64,000 bases of DNA from Roseomonas sp. (GCA_020249265.1 JADCGA010000001.1:434001-498000); one strand, 5' to 3'; positions 11,880 through 21,496 are shown, counted from the first letter of the stretch. The notes: generated from the sequence alone by a model not told the origin. Program-made: numbers and translations.

Positions 11880-11948
11880 GCAAAGGGACGGCCCCGCGCA
11901 TCGTTCAGATGAGTGGCGACGGCCCCATAAACGGGAGGAAGCCGTGGC

Positions 11949-13151
11949 ATGAGCGCAGCGCTGGAAATCACCCAATCCCACTATTTCGGCGGCGAAGCCC
12001 CGGTAGAGCGTGCCCGGCGCATCGCGCCAATCATCGCGGCCTCCGCCAATCAAATCGAACGCGACCGCGCTTTGCCGAAGGAATTGCTGGATGCGCTGCA
12101 TGGCGCCGCGCTGTTCCGCACGCTGCTGCCGCAGGCCTTCCGCGGTGAGGAAGTGCCTTTGCATGATTTCGTACAGATGCAGATCGTGATCGCCGCCGCT
12201 GATGCCAGCACCGCCTGGTGCGTCGGGCAGGCTTCCGGTTGTTCCATGGCGGCGGCCTATCTGAAGCCTGAAATTGCCTATGAAATCTGGGGCGCTGATC
12301 CGCGCGCCGTGCTCGCCTGGGGCATGGGGCCGCAATCCCGCGCCGTGGTGGTGGATGGTGGCTATATGGTGACCGGCAAATGGCATTTCGCCAGCGGCAG
12401 CCGGCACTGCACCTGGCTTGGCGGGCATTGCAAGGTGGTCGAACGCGATGGATCGCTGCGCGCCGATGCGGAAGGCAACCCGATTGACCGCACCATGCTG
12501 TTCAAGCGCGAAGTGCCGAAGATCACTGATAATTGGCGCGTGATGGGCCTGCGCGGCACCGGCAGCGACACTTATGAAGTCACGGATCTTTTCGTGCCGG
12601 ATGATTACACCGTGCAGCGTGATTTGCCGGTGAATCGCCAAACCGCCGGGACGCTGTATCACTTCACCAGCACCCATGCTTATGCGGCCGGCTTTGCCGG
12701 TGTGGCGCTTGGCATTTGCCGCGGCACGCTTGATGCCTTCATCAAGCTGGCGTCAGACAAAACCCCGGCTGCCTCCACACGCCCGATGCGCGATAGCCAT
12801 GTCATTCAAAGCCTGGTGGCGCGTTCTGAAGCGCGCTGGCGTTCCGCGCGCAGCCTGTTGTTGGAAACGCTGCGGGATTGCTGGCCGCGCGCCGAAGCCG
12901 GGCTTGAAATGACGAATGATGAGCGGGTTTCCATTCGCCTTGCTTCCACCTTCGCGATCCAGACGTCTCGTGAAGTGGTGGAGACTGTCTATCAGGAAGC
13001 CGGCTCCACGGCGATTTTCGAAGACAATCCTTTTGAACGGCGCTTCCGCGATATTCATGCGGTCAGCCAACAGGTGCAAGGCCGCAGCGCGCATTTCGAA
13101 GCGGTGGGCCAGCATCTGCTTGGGCAGACGCCGCATGCGCGCTTCCTGTAA
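11949..13151 (+). CDS. Acyl-CoA dehydrogenase-fold flavin monooxygenase (HsaA/HpaB-like)
   Basis: A 400-residue protein with the acyl-CoA dehydrogenase fold. Visible blocks include DASTAWCVGQASG, GYMVTGKWHFASGSRHCTW, GLRGTGSDTYEVTDLFVP and the C-terminal DIHAVSQQVQGRSAHFEAVG. The last block, with its His-Ala-Gln segment, is typical of group D flavin-dependent hydroxylases rather than of true dehydrogenases, which end in a YEGT-type motif absent here. It probably hydroxylates an aromatic or similar compound with reduced flavin from a separate reductase, not found here. ATG at 11949 has a GGGAGGAA ribosome site. It is controlled by the divergent TetR gene and followed by a VOC gene. Confidence 0.75.
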   Translation: MSAALEITQSHYFGGEAPVERARRIAPIIAASANQIERDRALPKELLDALHGAALFRTLLPQAFRGEEVPLHDFVQMQIVIAAADASTAWCVGQASGCSMAAAYLKPEIAYEIWGADPRAVLAWGMGPQSRAVVVDGGYMVTGKWHFASGSRHCTWLGGHCKVVERDGSLRADAEGNPIDRTMLFKREVPKITDNWRVMGLRGTGSDTYEVTDLFVPDDYTVQRDLPVNRQTAGTLYHFTSTHAYAAGFAGVALGICRGTLDAFIKLASDKTPAASTRPMRDSHVIQSLVARSEARWRSARSLLLETLRDCWPRAEAGLEMTNDERVSIRLASTFAIQTSREVVETVYQEAGSTAIFEDNPFERRFRDIHAVSQQVQGRSAHFEAVGQHLLGQTPHARFL

Positions 13152-13189
13152 GGCGCCGAAGTCGAATGAGGTCATGTCAGAAAGGCTAA

Positions 13190-13298
13190 CGCCCGCCCTA
13201 GGCGGGCGCGAGCCCGAATGGGCGACGCCGCTTATGCGGCGAAGCCAAGCGCGCGGAGGCGCGCGCCGGCGTATGAGGGCGGATCGGTCACGATCCGC
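13190..13298 (+). repeat. Five consecutive GC-rich stem-loops in one intergenic gap
   Basis: Between the flavin enzyme and the VOC gene lie five perfect hairpins head to tail: 13190-13208 (8-bp stem, 3-nt loop), 13212-13223 (4 bp, loop GAAT), 13226-13241 (6 bp, loop TTAT), 13249-13264 (6 bp, loop GGAG) and 13279-13298 (8 bp, loop GTCA). Each stem is different, so this is not a simple tandem repeat. It resembles a REP-like or RNA-stabilising element. A ribosome site GGAGGAAAC follows directly, before the VOC start. Confidence 0.75.
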
Positions 13299-13324
13299 GG
13301 TATTATAAAACGGAGGAAACGAAA

Positions 13325-13729
13325 ATGGGCCTACAGGGTCTTAACCACTACACGCTTCGTCCGGTGGATCTGGAAGCCACCAAGGATTTTTATGAGAAGG
13401 TGCTGGGGCTTGAACTGGGCTATCGCCCGCCGCTGACCTTCCCCGGCTATTGGCTCTACTGCGGCGATAACCCCACCGTTCATCTGATTGGCGACCGTCA
13501 GGGCGAGGAAGGGCTACCGGAACGCAAGGTTGGGCACACGGGCCTTGTGGATCACATCGCCTTTTCCTGCACCGGGCTTGCCGCGATGCGCGCGCATCTC
13601 GATCAGCACAAGGTGACCTATACGGCGCGCGTCATTCCGCGCGATCGGCAGACACAAATCTTCCTGCATGACCCGAATGGGGTCGCGGTGGAATTGAACT
13701 ATCCGCCCGAGGAAACTCCGCCGGACTGA
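13325..13729 (+). CDS. VOC family protein (glyoxalase/extradiol dioxygenase fold)
   Basis: A 134-residue vicinal-oxygen-chelate protein. Candidate metal ligands are His8 (GLNHYTL), the His of NPTVHLI, the His of VDHIAF and the Glu of VAVELNYP, arranged as in two-repeat VOC domains. These enzymes include ring-cleaving dioxygenases, glyoxalases and epimerases. The position after a flavin hydroxylase suggests a role in the same breakdown pathway, but the reaction is not determined. The ribosome site is GGAGGAAAC. The 3' end overlaps the convergent ArsR gene by 31 bp. Confidence 0.85.
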   Translation: MGLQGLNHYTLRPVDLEATKDFYEKVLGLELGYRPPLTFPGYWLYCGDNPTVHLIGDRQGEEGLPERKVGHTGLVDHIAFSCTGLAAMRAHLDQHKVTYTARVIPRDRQTQIFLHDPNGVAVELNYPPEETPPD

Positions 13730-14064
13730 GCGGAGGTTTCACAAAAAAGGCGGTGCAGCGTGTGCAGCACCGCCTCGGCCTTCGGGTCCGCCAGACGATA
13801 ATAGATAACGGTTCCCGCGCGGCGCGTGGCCACCAGCCCTTCATCGCGCATCAGCGCCAAATGCTGCGACAGCGCGGATTGCGAAAGCCCGACATTGGCG
13901 GCGAGGTCATTGACTGATTTCTCGCCCGCCGCGACCAGGTCACACAGCACCAAAAGCCGCCTTTCATTGGCAAGCGCGCGCAAAAGCCGCGCCGCCAGCG
14001 CGGCATTTTCCGCAAGCTGCGTGGCGCTATCCGCTTCGCGGGTGGGGCTCAAGACCTCATTCAT
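13699..14064 (-). CDS. ArsR/SmtB family transcriptional regulator
   Basis: A 121-residue winged-helix regulator. The DNA-binding core is visible (RLLRALANERRLLVLCDL, then KSVNDLAANVGLSQSALSQH and GTVIYYRLADPKAEAVLHTL). There is one Cys in the alpha-3 region (LVLCDL) but no ELCVCDL-type metal box, so the sensed signal is unclear. ATG at 14064 has an AAGG ribosome site; a GTG at 14070 is the alternative. It is divergent from the zinc-receptor operon and may share its control region, though the palindrome there looks like a Zur rather than an ArsR site. Confidence 0.85.
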   Translation of the reverse strand: MNEVLSPTREADSATQLAENAALAARLLRALANERRLLVLCDLVAAGEKSVNDLAANVGLSQSALSQHLALMRDEGLVATRRAGTVIYYRLADPKAEAVLHTLHRLFCETSAQSGGVSSGG

Positions 14065-14106
14065 GACCACCTTCTAACCCCTTGCGCGGGGGCGGGCCAA
14101 GGCAGC

Positions 14107-14136
14107 TTGACAAAGGAGAGAAATGTAACATTATAA
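14107..14136 (+). promoter_or_regulatory. Sigma-70 type promoter of the zinc operon
   Basis: A consensus -35 TTGACA (14107-14112) is followed after 18 nt by TTATAA (14131-14136). The -10 lies inside the Zur-like palindrome, so a bound repressor would block RNA polymerase. Confidence 0.6.
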
Positions 14137-14142
14137 CATTCT
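14120..14142. promoter_or_regulatory. Zur-box-like palindrome
   Basis: The 23-bp site starts GAAATGT and ends ATAACATTCT, with half sites AATGT-N9-ACATT. It closely matches the alphaproteobacterial Zur consensus as I recall it (GAAATGTTATA-N-TATAACATTTC). It covers the -10 of the operon promoter and lies 26 bp before the ZnuA-like start codon. The call rests on the motif plus the zinc-type genes downstream. Confidence 0.7.
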
Positions 14143-14167
14143 ATATCTAGCCCGAAGGCCCTACCCC

Positions 14168-15118
14168 ATGCTTCGTCGCGCCTTGCTTTGCTCCCCCGCT
14201 CTGCTGCTGGTCAGGCCCGCCCTGGCCCAGCAAAGGCTTTCGGTGGTGGCTTCCTTCTCCATCCTGGCGGATATGACGCGCCAGATCGGCGGGGATCGCA
14301 TCGCGCTTCGTGCCATTGCTGGGGCGGATGTTGATGCGCATGGCTTTCAGCCCAAGCCTTCCGATGCTGCGGCGCTGACCAATGCGGCGATTGTCATTCG
14401 CAACGGGCTTGGTTTTGAAGGCTGGCTGGACCGCATGATCCGGTCTTCCGGCTTCAAGGGCGCCTTGGTGACCACAACGGATGGCATCACGCCCCGCATG
14501 ATGCAGGCGCATCACCACCACCACGGCCATGACCATGGCGGGGCAGGGCGGCGGCACAATCATAGTGTCGGGCCGCGCCAGGTGCCGGACCCGCATGCCT
14601 GGCAGGATTTGGGTCTGGCGCAGCATTATATCCGCAACATCACGGCTGGGCTGGTCGCCGCCGATCCGGGCGGTGAAGCGCTGTATCGCCGCAATGCGGA
14701 AGCCTATGCCGCAAGGCTTGCCGCGCTTGACCAATGGGTGCGCGCAGAAATCGCCAAGGTGCCGGCAGCGCGGCGGAAGATTGTCACCAGCCATGATGCT
14801 TTCGGCTATTTCGGCGATGCTTATGGCGTACGCTTCCTGGCGCCACAGGGTGTTTCCACAGAAGCCGAACCCTCAGCGGCGGAGGTTGGGCGGCTGATCC
14901 GCCAGATCAGGGCAGAAAACATCACCGCGCTTTTCATGGAAAACATGGCCAATCCGGCAACGCTGCAACGCATCGCGCAGGAAACTGGCTTGCGTGTGCG
15001 CGGGCGGCTTTATGCTGATGCGCTTTCCACCGAAACCGGCCCGGCGCCCACCTATGAAGCCATGTTCCGGCACAATGTTTCCCTGATGGTGCCGGCGATG
15101 CGGGGGGACGCCGCATGA
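14168..15118 (+). CDS. Zinc/manganese ABC transporter substrate-binding protein (ZnuA-like)
   Basis: A 316-residue cluster A-I metal receptor with a signal peptide (MLRRALLCSPALLLVRPALA). Metal-ligand candidates are the His of DAHGFQPKPSD, the His of PDPHAWQD, the His of VTSHDAFGYF and the Asp of YADALSTE. A histidine-rich loop at about residues 116-137 (HHHHHGHDHGG then HNH) is typical of zinc receptors. It is the first gene of a four-gene operon behind a Zur-like box. No ZnuB or ZnuC gene is in the window, so it must use a transporter encoded elsewhere. Confidence 0.88.
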   Translation: MLRRALLCSPALLLVRPALAQQRLSVVASFSILADMTRQIGGDRIALRAIAGADVDAHGFQPKPSDAAALTNAAIVIRNGLGFEGWLDRMIRSSGFKGALVTTTDGITPRMMQAHHHHHGHDHGGAGRRHNHSVGPRQVPDPHAWQDLGLAQHYIRNITAGLVAADPGGEALYRRNAEAYAARLAALDQWVRAEIAKVPAARRKIVTSHDAFGYFGDAYGVRFLAPQGVSTEAEPSAAEVGRLIRQIRAENITALFMENMANPATLQRIAQETGLRVRGRLYADALSTETGPAPTYEAMFRHNVSLMVPAMRGDAA

Positions 15119-16311
15119 TCATGACCAGCCTTCGCAACCTGGCCTTCGGCGCAATTGCGACCCTTGGCGCCCTGACCACCGCCCAGGCCCAGGGCTTCAC
15201 CCCGCATGTTTCGGGTGAAGCTGATCTCGGTCTCTATAGCGTTTCTACCTTCAACGCCAAGGATTCCGCCCGGCGCGGCACAAGCCTTTATCTTTTCGGC
15301 GAAGTCGCCACCGGCTTTCACATCGCGCCCGGGCTTTCGCTGCAAACCGTAGTGGCGTTTGAACCAATCGGGGAAGGCGATGCTTTGGGCGGCTTCCCCA
15401 TGGATGGCGTGATCGGCTTTCGTCGCCAATCCGCCTTCCTGGAAGCGTTTTTCGCGGAATGGAAACCGGATGATGCCCTCACGCTTTATGGTGGGCGCTT
15501 TGTCGCCCCCTTCGGTCGCGGCCATCATGATTTCCCCGGCATCCTGACCCGCATCCGCGCCCATGAAGTGCAGATGATTGGCGATGCCATGGGTGTGGGT
15601 GGCACCTGGAATTTCCTCGCTGATCCGCGCTTTGGCGAACATGACATTTCCGCCGCCGCCTTCACGCTTGATCGCACCTTTCTGTCTTCAACTTGGCTCA
15701 CGCGCCGGCGCTGCTGTGATGAACGTTATGAGCGCTATAATCGCAATACCGAACAGCAGGGCGGGCCTTCCAATAACGGGCAGATGGATAATTTCGCCCT
15801 GTCCTTGGATGGCGATAAATTCGATTTCGCACCAGGGCTTTCCTATCAGCTTTCGCTGGTTTCCCGCGCCGCGGGCAAGGAAGATGGCACGGCGCGCGAA
15901 TGGGGCTATTCCGCCGCGCTGCGTTATGAACAGCGCTGGTCAGCGGCGCATCGCACGCTGTTCTTCGCCGAGGCTGTGCAATTCCGCAATGCCGATGGCC
16001 GCCCGCGTTTTGAGACCGATGATGGCGATGAAACCACCATCGCTGAGCGGCGCAATTTCACGACACTCGGCGCGCAGCATCGCATGGATGATTGGCGCGG
16101 CACGCTCGCCTGGCAGCGTGACCAGCGCAAGCGCAGCCTGGATACGCTGCCCACGGAAAACTACCTGGAAGCTTCCATCGGGCGCGATATCGGCCATGGC
16201 TTCGGGCTTGATGTTGGCTACCAATATGGTCGGCAGTTGATCGAGGATTCCGGCCAGCTCGGCACAACCCATGCGGTGCTGGCGCGGCTTTCCTGGCGCG
16301 GCGGGTTTTAA
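15115..16311 (+). CDS. Outer-membrane beta-barrel protein of the zinc operon
   Basis: A 398-residue protein with a signal peptide ending TTAQA and alternating amphipathic strands through to a C-terminal aromatic (LARLSWRGGF), the standard outer-membrane barrel signature. The N-terminal strands read VSGEADLGLYSVSTF and TSLYLFGEVATGFHI. No TonB box or plug domain is visible, so it looks like a porin-like channel rather than a ZnuD-type receptor. A CCDERYERYNRN segment around residue 200 could bind metal. The ATG overlaps the ZnuA-like stop (ATGA), indicating coupling. Zinc transport is inferred only from context. Confidence 0.7.
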   Translation: MIMTSLRNLAFGAIATLGALTTAQAQGFTPHVSGEADLGLYSVSTFNAKDSARRGTSLYLFGEVATGFHIAPGLSLQTVVAFEPIGEGDALGGFPMDGVIGFRRQSAFLEAFFAEWKPDDALTLYGGRFVAPFGRGHHDFPGILTRIRAHEVQMIGDAMGVGGTWNFLADPRFGEHDISAAAFTLDRTFLSSTWLTRRRCCDERYERYNRNTEQQGGPSNNGQMDNFALSLDGDKFDFAPGLSYQLSLVSRAAGKEDGTAREWGYSAALRYEQRWSAAHRTLFFAEAVQFRNADGRPRFETDDGDETTIAERRNFTTLGAQHRMDDWRGTLAWQRDQRKRSLDTLPTENYLEASIGRDIGHGFGLDVGYQYGRQLIEDSGQLGTTHAVLARLSWRGGF

Positions 16312-16324
16312 CGAGAGCCGCAGC

Positions 16325-16957
16325 ATGAGCTTCGTTTGTGAGGTCTTCCCGCCAGAAGCCGATGCGCTGAGCCCGATTTGCCCAAGCGCCATCAGCAGTC
16401 GCGATGAAAATGTCCTGTTCGAGATTTTCCGCCCCGATGTGGCGCTGGCGATTTGGCTGAGGCCAATGCCTTCCAATTGGAAGGCTGAAATCGGTACCTT
16501 GTTGCAGCACCTGCCCTTTGGCGCCATTGGCCGCGGCAGCCCTGAAGATGTGGTGGATCAGATGGTGCAGGAATTGCCAGCCCCGGCTTCCGCCGCTTTG
16601 CTGTCGGATATGCTGCTGCTTGGGCGGTTTTTCGCAACCCTCACGCAGCAATCGGAAATCCGTGCGAGCCTTGCGGGTGTGAATGATGACTCCTGCCGGC
16701 GCTTTCATTGCGATGCAGTCAGGCTGCGCCTGCTTTGCACTTATCATGGCCCGGGCACGCAGTTTACAATGTGTGGGCCGCAATGCCGCGCGCCGCACCA
16801 AATCCCAAGCTGCGCCGTGGCGCTGGTAAAAGGCCGCGCCCATCCGGCAGCGCTTGGCGATGCTTGCCTACACCGCTCCCCGCCCGTTTCCCATTTGTCG
16901 GAAAGCCGCCGGCGCCGATTGCTGTTTTGTATTGATGAACCGGGGTTCCTGCCATGA
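16325..16957 (+). CDS. DUF1826 family protein
   Basis: A 210-residue soluble protein that I recognise as DUF1826. Conserved features are [20 protein letters not shown] (residues about 124-143), [11 protein letters not shown] and the terminal [18 protein letters not shown]. The His/Cys-rich segment could hold a metal. DUF1826 genes often sit beside COG0523 GTPases in zinc-responsive clusters, as here; the stop codon overlaps the GTPase start. ATG at 16325 is chosen because the upstream extension overlaps the barrel gene. Molecular function is unknown. Confidence 0.75.
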   Translation: MSFVCEVFPPEADALSPICPSAISSRDENVLFEIFRPDVALAIWLRPMPSNWKAEIGTLLQHLPFGAIGRGSPEDVVDQMVQELPAPASAALLSDMLLLGRFFATLTQQSEIRASLAGVNDDSCRRFHCDAVRLRLLCTYHGPGTQFTMCGPQCRAPHQIPSCAVALVKGRAHPAALGDACLHRSPPVSHLSESRRRRLLFCIDEPGFLP

Positions 16958-18156
16958 ATGCGATGGACAAAAGACTGCCTGTGACGGTGCTTTCCGGCTT
17001 CCTTGGTGCAGGCAAGACCACGCTGCTCAATCACGTGCTGGCCAATCGTGAAGGCAAGCGCGTGGCGGTGATTGTGAATGACATGAGTGAGGTGAATATA
17101 GACGCAGCCTTGGTCGGCAATGCTGGCACGCTTTCCCGCACCGAAGAAAAGCTGGTTGAAATGTCCAATGGCTGCATCTGCTGCACCTTGCGAGAGGATT
17201 TGATGCAGGAAGTGACCAAGCTTGCTGCCGAAGGCCGGTTTGATGCCCTGCTGATCGAAAGCACCGGCATCAGCGAACCCATGCCCGTGGCGGCAACCTT
17301 TGATTTCCGTACCGAGGATGGCTTCAGTCTTGGCGATGTTGCGCGGCTTGATACCATGGTGACAGTGGTTGATGCGCAAAGCTTCCTGCGCGATTACGGC
17401 AGCGCGGACCGCCTCGCCGCGCGGGGCGAAAGCGCGGGTCCGGAAGATACCCGCCTGCTGGTGGATTTGCTGATTGAACAGATTGAATTTGCCGATGTCA
17501 TCATCGTCAATAAGCAGGATTTGGTGAGCGAGGCGGAATTGGGTCGCCTGGCCGCGCTGCTCGCCACATTCAACCCCAATGCGGAAATCCTTGGCTGCAC
17601 CAAGGGGGCGGTGCCGCTTGGCCACATCCTGCATACCGGGCGCTTTGATTTTGATGCGGCGCGCCGTTCCGCAGGCTGGATCAAGGCGCTTTCAGGGGAA
17701 CACCTGCCTGAAAGCGTTGAATTCGGCATCACCAATTTTGTGTGGCGTGCGCGCCGCCCGGTGCATCCGGAACGCTTCAAGCGTTTCATTGAAGGCGACC
17801 TTCCGGGCGTAGTGCGCGCCAAGGGGTTTTTCTGGCTGGCCACGCGCATGCCCTGGGCGGGAGAATGGCAATTGGCGGGTTCCGTTGGCCGCCATGAAGC
17901 CGCTGGATTTTGGTGGGCCGCGCAGCCGGCTTCTCGTTGGCCGGATGATCCCGCCTGGCGCGCCACGATCGAAGCGAATTGGCAAGAACCGCATGGCGAC
18001 CGCCGTCAGGAAATCGTCTTCATCGGCATTGGCATGAATGAGGCGGGACTGCGCGTGGCATTGCAGAAAACGCTTTTGACTGATGAGGAATGGCGCGCGG
18101 GCCCTCGCGCCTGGGCACGCCTGCCTGATCCATTCCCTGTCTGGCGCGAAGCCTGA
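16954..18156 (+). CDS. COG0523 (CobW/ZigA-type) GTPase metallochaperone
   Basis: A 400-residue G3E-family GTPase. The P-loop GFLGAGKTT is at residues 15-23, the metal-binding CICC is at 74-77, [12 protein letters not shown] is the switch region, and NKQD is the base-specificity motif. A CobW C-terminal domain follows ([20 protein letters not shown]). Members of this family deliver zinc to client enzymes under starvation, while the cobalamin branch serves CobN. The operon context here (Zur-like box, ZnuA-like receptor, DUF1826) favours zinc. The coding start overlaps the DUF1826 stop. Confidence 0.88.
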   Translation: MNAMDKRLPVTVLSGFLGAGKTTLLNHVLANREGKRVAVIVNDMSEVNIDAALVGNAGTLSRTEEKLVEMSNGCICCTLREDLMQEVTKLAAEGRFDALLIESTGISEPMPVAATFDFRTEDGFSLGDVARLDTMVTVVDAQSFLRDYGSADRLAARGESAGPEDTRLLVDLLIEQIEFADVIIVNKQDLVSEAELGRLAALLATFNPNAEILGCTKGAVPLGHILHTGRFDFDAARRSAGWIKALSGEHLPESVEFGITNFVWRARRPVHPERFKRFIEGDLPGVVRAKGFFWLATRMPWAGEWQLAGSVGRHEAAGFWWAAQPASRWPDDPAWRATIEANWQEPHGDRRQEIVFIGIGMNEAGLRVALQKTLLTDEEWRAGPRAWARLPDPFPVWREA

Positions 18157-18190
18157 CCGCTCCGGCGACTTATTCAGGATGCGTTGGGCC

Positions 18191-19339
18191 TTACCTGCCC
18201 AACCCGTCCCAAAACTCCTTCACCTTGGCGAAGAAGCCTTCACTTTCCGGACTGGTGCGGCCACCCTTTTCAGCCTCGGCTTCGAATTGCTCCAGCAATT
18301 CGCGCTGCTTGGGCGAGAGATTCTGCGGCGTTTCCACCATGACCTGCACATACATATCGCCGCGCGCGGCTGACCGCAGCACGGAAAAACCCTTGCCGCG
18401 CAGGCGGAATTGATCACCGGTCTGCGTGCCGGCGGGGATCGTCACTTTTGAACGCCCCCCATCAATGCTGGGCACTTCCACATGCCCACCAAGCGCGGCC
18501 TGCGTCATGCGCAGCGGCACGCGCACCAGAATATTCCCGCCATCGCGCTGGAAAATCGGATGCGGCCGGACCGCGATATCCACATACAAATCACCCGCCG
18601 GCGCGCCGCGCTGCCCGGCCTCACCCTCACCGGTCAGGCGAATACGCGTGCCATCATCAACGCCGGCAGGGACCGAGACATTCAGGCTACGCTCACGCTG
18701 CACGCGCCCCGCACCTCGGCAAATCTTGCACGGGTTCTTGATGGTTCGTCCCGCACCGCTGCAAGTGGGGCAGGTGCGCTCCACCAGGAAAAATCCCTGC
18801 TGCGCCCTGACCTTGCCGCTGCCCTGGCAGGTGCCGCAATTCTGCACGCCGGATGCCGCGCCGCCTTCAGCACCAACGCCCTTACAAGCCTCACAGGAAA
18901 CGCTGGTGGCGAAACGGATCGTTTTCTTGGCCCCAGCGAAGGCTTCTTCCAGAGAAACCTCCACCTGCGTGCGCAAATCAGCACCCCGGCCCGCCGCCGC
19001 GCGCTGCCCACGCCCACCGCCGCCGAAGCGGCCGAACATTTCCTCAAAGATATCCTCAAAGCCGCCGCCGCCAAAGGGACCGCCGCCACCACCACCACCA
19101 CCAGGCCCGCCCTGTTCAAAGGCAGCATGGCCAAAGCGGTCATAGGCCGCGCGCTTTTCGGCATCCTTCAGCACATCATAAGCCTCATTCAATTCCTTGA
19201 ATTTGGCTTCCGCTTCGGCATTGCCCTGATTGCGGTCAGGGTGCCATTGCATCGCGAGCTTGCGGTAGGTTTTCTTGAGGTCATCCTCGCCCGCATCGCG
19301 CGCGACGCCGAGAACCTCGTAATAATCGCGTTTTGCCAT
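18191..19339 (-). CDS. dnaJ: Chaperone DnaJ
   Basis: A 382-residue type I J-protein, co-chaperone of DnaK. The J-domain HPD is at residues 33-35, followed by a Gly/Phe-rich linker and four zinc-binding repeats ([32 protein letters not shown]), then the substrate-binding C-terminal domains. ATG at 19339 ([12 protein letters not shown]) fits the family; the in-frame extension to 19402 is not conserved. It lies 92 bp downstream of dnaK in the same direction, the usual operon order. Confidence 0.97.
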   Translation of the reverse strand: MAKRDYYEVLGVARDAGEDDLKKTYRKLAMQWHPDRNQGNAEAEAKFKELNEAYDVLKDAEKRAAYDRFGHAAFEQGGPGGGGGGGGPFGGGGFEDIFEEMFGRFGGGGRGQRAAAGRGADLRTQVEVSLEEAFAGAKKTIRFATSVSCEACKGVGAEGGAASGVQNCGTCQGSGKVRAQQGFFLVERTCPTCSGAGRTIKNPCKICRGAGRVQRERSLNVSVPAGVDDGTRIRLTGEGEAGQRGAPAGDLYVDIAVRPHPIFQRDGGNILVRVPLRMTQAALGGHVEVPSIDGGRSKVTIPAGTQTGDQFRLRGKGFSVLRSAARGDMYVQVMVETPQNLSPKQRELLEQFEAEAEKGGRTSPESEGFFAKVKEFWDGLGR

Positions 19340-19431
19340 GATCGGGCTACCGTTTCGGACACAAGACCCTCCCTGGCGCCGACGGGCACCAGGGGAACGC
19401 ATTGGTCAAAGGAGCTGCCACCCCGAAGGGA

Positions 19432-21354
19432 TCAGGAAGGCTTCTTCTTATTCGGGTCCACTTCCTCGAACTCGGCGTCAACCACCTTGTCCTTGGAAGC
19501 ACCAGCCGCACCCGCGCCCGGCGCGCCTTCTTCTGGCTTCGGCGCGGCCTGTTCGGCCTTGTACAGCGCCTCACCCATTTTCATCGCGGCTTGGGAGAGT
19601 TTCTCAGAAGCCTCGCGGATCAGATCGGCATCCTGGCCTTCCATGGCGGTGCGGGCAGCGGCCAAAGCCGATTCCACTTCCACCTTTTCAGCCGGCGGTA
19701 CCTTGTCCCCGCTTTCCTTCAGAGTCTTGTCGGTGGAATGCACCAGCGCATCAAGTTGGTTGCGCGCTTCCACAGCCTCACGCCGCTTGCGATCCGCTTC
19801 CGAATTGGCCTCGGCATCCTTCACCATGCGTTCGATATCGGCATCCGAAAGGCCCGACTTCGCCTGAATGCGAATCTGCTGTTCCTTGCCGGTCGCCTTA
19901 TCCTTCGCGCTGACGCTCACAATGCCGTTCGCGTCAATGTCAAAGGTCACTTCCACCTGAGGCACGCCACGCGGCGCGGGGGGAATGCCCGTCAGATCAA
20001 ACGTGCCAAGCTGCTTGTTATCAGCAGCCATTTCACGTTCGCCCTGATAGACCTTGATGGTGACCGCGGTTTGATTGTCATCGGCGGTGGAGAAGGTCTG
20101 GCTTTTCTTCGTCGGGATCGTCGTGTTGCGATCAATCAGCCGCGTGAAGACACCGCCCAAGGTTTCAATGCCAAGGCTGAGCGGCGTCACATCCAGCAGC
20201 AGCACATCCTTGACATCGCCCTTCAGCACGCCGCCCTGAATAGCCGCGCCAATGGCGACGACTTCATCAGGGTTGACGTTGCGCGCGGGTTCCTTGCCGA
20301 AGAATTGGCGCACCGCTTCCACCACTTTCGGCATGCGGGTCATGCCGCCGACAAGGATCACCTCATCCACCTCATTGGCGGCAAGGCCGGCATCCTTCAG
20401 CGCCTGGCGGCAAGGTTCCATGGTACGGCTGATCAGATCATCCACCAAAGCTTCCAGCTTTGAGCGGGTGACCTTCATGACCAAATGCTTGGGGCCAGAG
20501 GCATCCGCCGTGATGAAGGGCAGGTTGACTTCGGTTTCCTTGGAAGACGAAAGCTCGATCTTTGCCTTTTCTGCCGCTTCCTTCAGGCGTTGCAGCGCAA
20601 GCTTGTCGCCGCGCAGGTCAATGCCCTGTTCCTTGCGGAATTCATCGGCCAGATAATCAATGATGCGCTGGTCGAAATCCTCACCACCCAGGAAGGTATC
20701 GCCATTGGTGGATTTCACTTCAAACACGCCATCGCCGATTTCCAGCACGGAAACGTCGAAGGTGCCGCCACCAAGGTCATAAACCGCGATGGTGCCGCCC
20801 TTCTTCTGTTCCATACCGTAGGCCAGCGCGGCAGCCGTCGGTTCATTGATGATGCGCAGCACGTCAAGCCCGGCAACGGTGCCGGCTTCCTTGGTGGCTT
20901 GGCGTTGGGCGTCATTGAAATAGGCCGGAACGGTAATCACGGCCTGGGAAACCTTCTCACCCAAATGGGCTTCGGCGGTTTCCTTCATTTTGGTCAGCAC
21001 CATGGCGCTGATTTGCTGCGGCGCGTAGGTCTTGCCGTCCACCTCAACCCAGGCATCGCCATTGGGGGCCTTGGTGATCTTGAAGGGGGCAAGCCCGATA
21101 TCCTTTTGCACCATCGGGTCATCAAAGCGGCGGCCAATCAGGCGCTTCACCGCATAAAGCGTGCCCATGGGGTTGGTGACGGCCTGGCGCTTCGCCGATT
21201 GCCCGACCAGCCTTTCGCCATTCTTCGCAAACGCGATCATGGAAGGCGTGGTGCGCGCACCTTCGGCGTTTTCAATCACGCGCACATCCTTGCCTTCAAG
21301 AATGGCGACGCAGGAATTGGTGGTGCCGAGGTCGATACCGATAACCTTACTCAT
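19432..21354 (-). CDS. dnaK: Chaperone DnaK (Hsp70)
   Basis: A 640-residue Hsp70. The ATPase domain starts [15 protein letters not shown], with [19 protein letters not shown] and [13 protein letters not shown]. The substrate-binding domain contains [17 protein letters not shown], and the tail is Ala/Gly-rich with terminal acidic and basic residues. It is full length and precedes dnaJ. A possible heat-shock sigma promoter lies about 150 bp upstream. Confidence 0.98.
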   Translation of the reverse strand: MSKVIGIDLGTTNSCVAILEGKDVRVIENAEGARTTPSMIAFAKNGERLVGQSAKRQAVTNPMGTLYAVKRLIGRRFDDPMVQKDIGLAPFKITKAPNGDAWVEVDGKTYAPQQISAMVLTKMKETAEAHLGEKVSQAVITVPAYFNDAQRQATKEAGTVAGLDVLRIINEPTAAALAYGMEQKKGGTIAVYDLGGGTFDVSVLEIGDGVFEVKSTNGDTFLGGEDFDQRIIDYLADEFRKEQGIDLRGDKLALQRLKEAAEKAKIELSSSKETEVNLPFITADASGPKHLVMKVTRSKLEALVDDLISRTMEPCRQALKDAGLAANEVDEVILVGGMTRMPKVVEAVRQFFGKEPARNVNPDEVVAIGAAIQGGVLKGDVKDVLLLDVTPLSLGIETLGGVFTRLIDRNTTIPTKKSQTFSTADDNQTAVTIKVYQGEREMAADNKQLGTFDLTGIPPAPRGVPQVEVTFDIDANGIVSVSAKDKATGKEQQIRIQAKSGLSDADIERMVKDAEANSEADRKRREAVEARNQLDALVHSTDKTLKESGDKVPPAEKVEVESALAAARTAMEGQDADLIREASEKLSQAAMKMGEALYKAEQAAPKPEEGAPGAGAAGASKDKVVDAEFEEVDPNKKKPS

Positions 21355-21496
21355 CCGAGTTCTCCTCTACGGCGGATCGCGGCGGCCCAGAATGGCACCA
21401 CGGCGACCCCCTAATGCTAAAACGATGGCCGAGCGCCACCGCGGATGGGGTTGCAGGAAGCCGCACCCGAAGGGGCGCGGTGTTCACGAAGTGGAT

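Noticed and set aside
13190-13298. CRISPR array
   Set aside because: The hairpins differ in sequence and there are no regular repeats, spacers or cas genes.
18482-19867. Plus-strand open frame across dnaJ and the end of dnaK
   Set aside because: It crosses two certain genes on the other strand and resembles no protein family.
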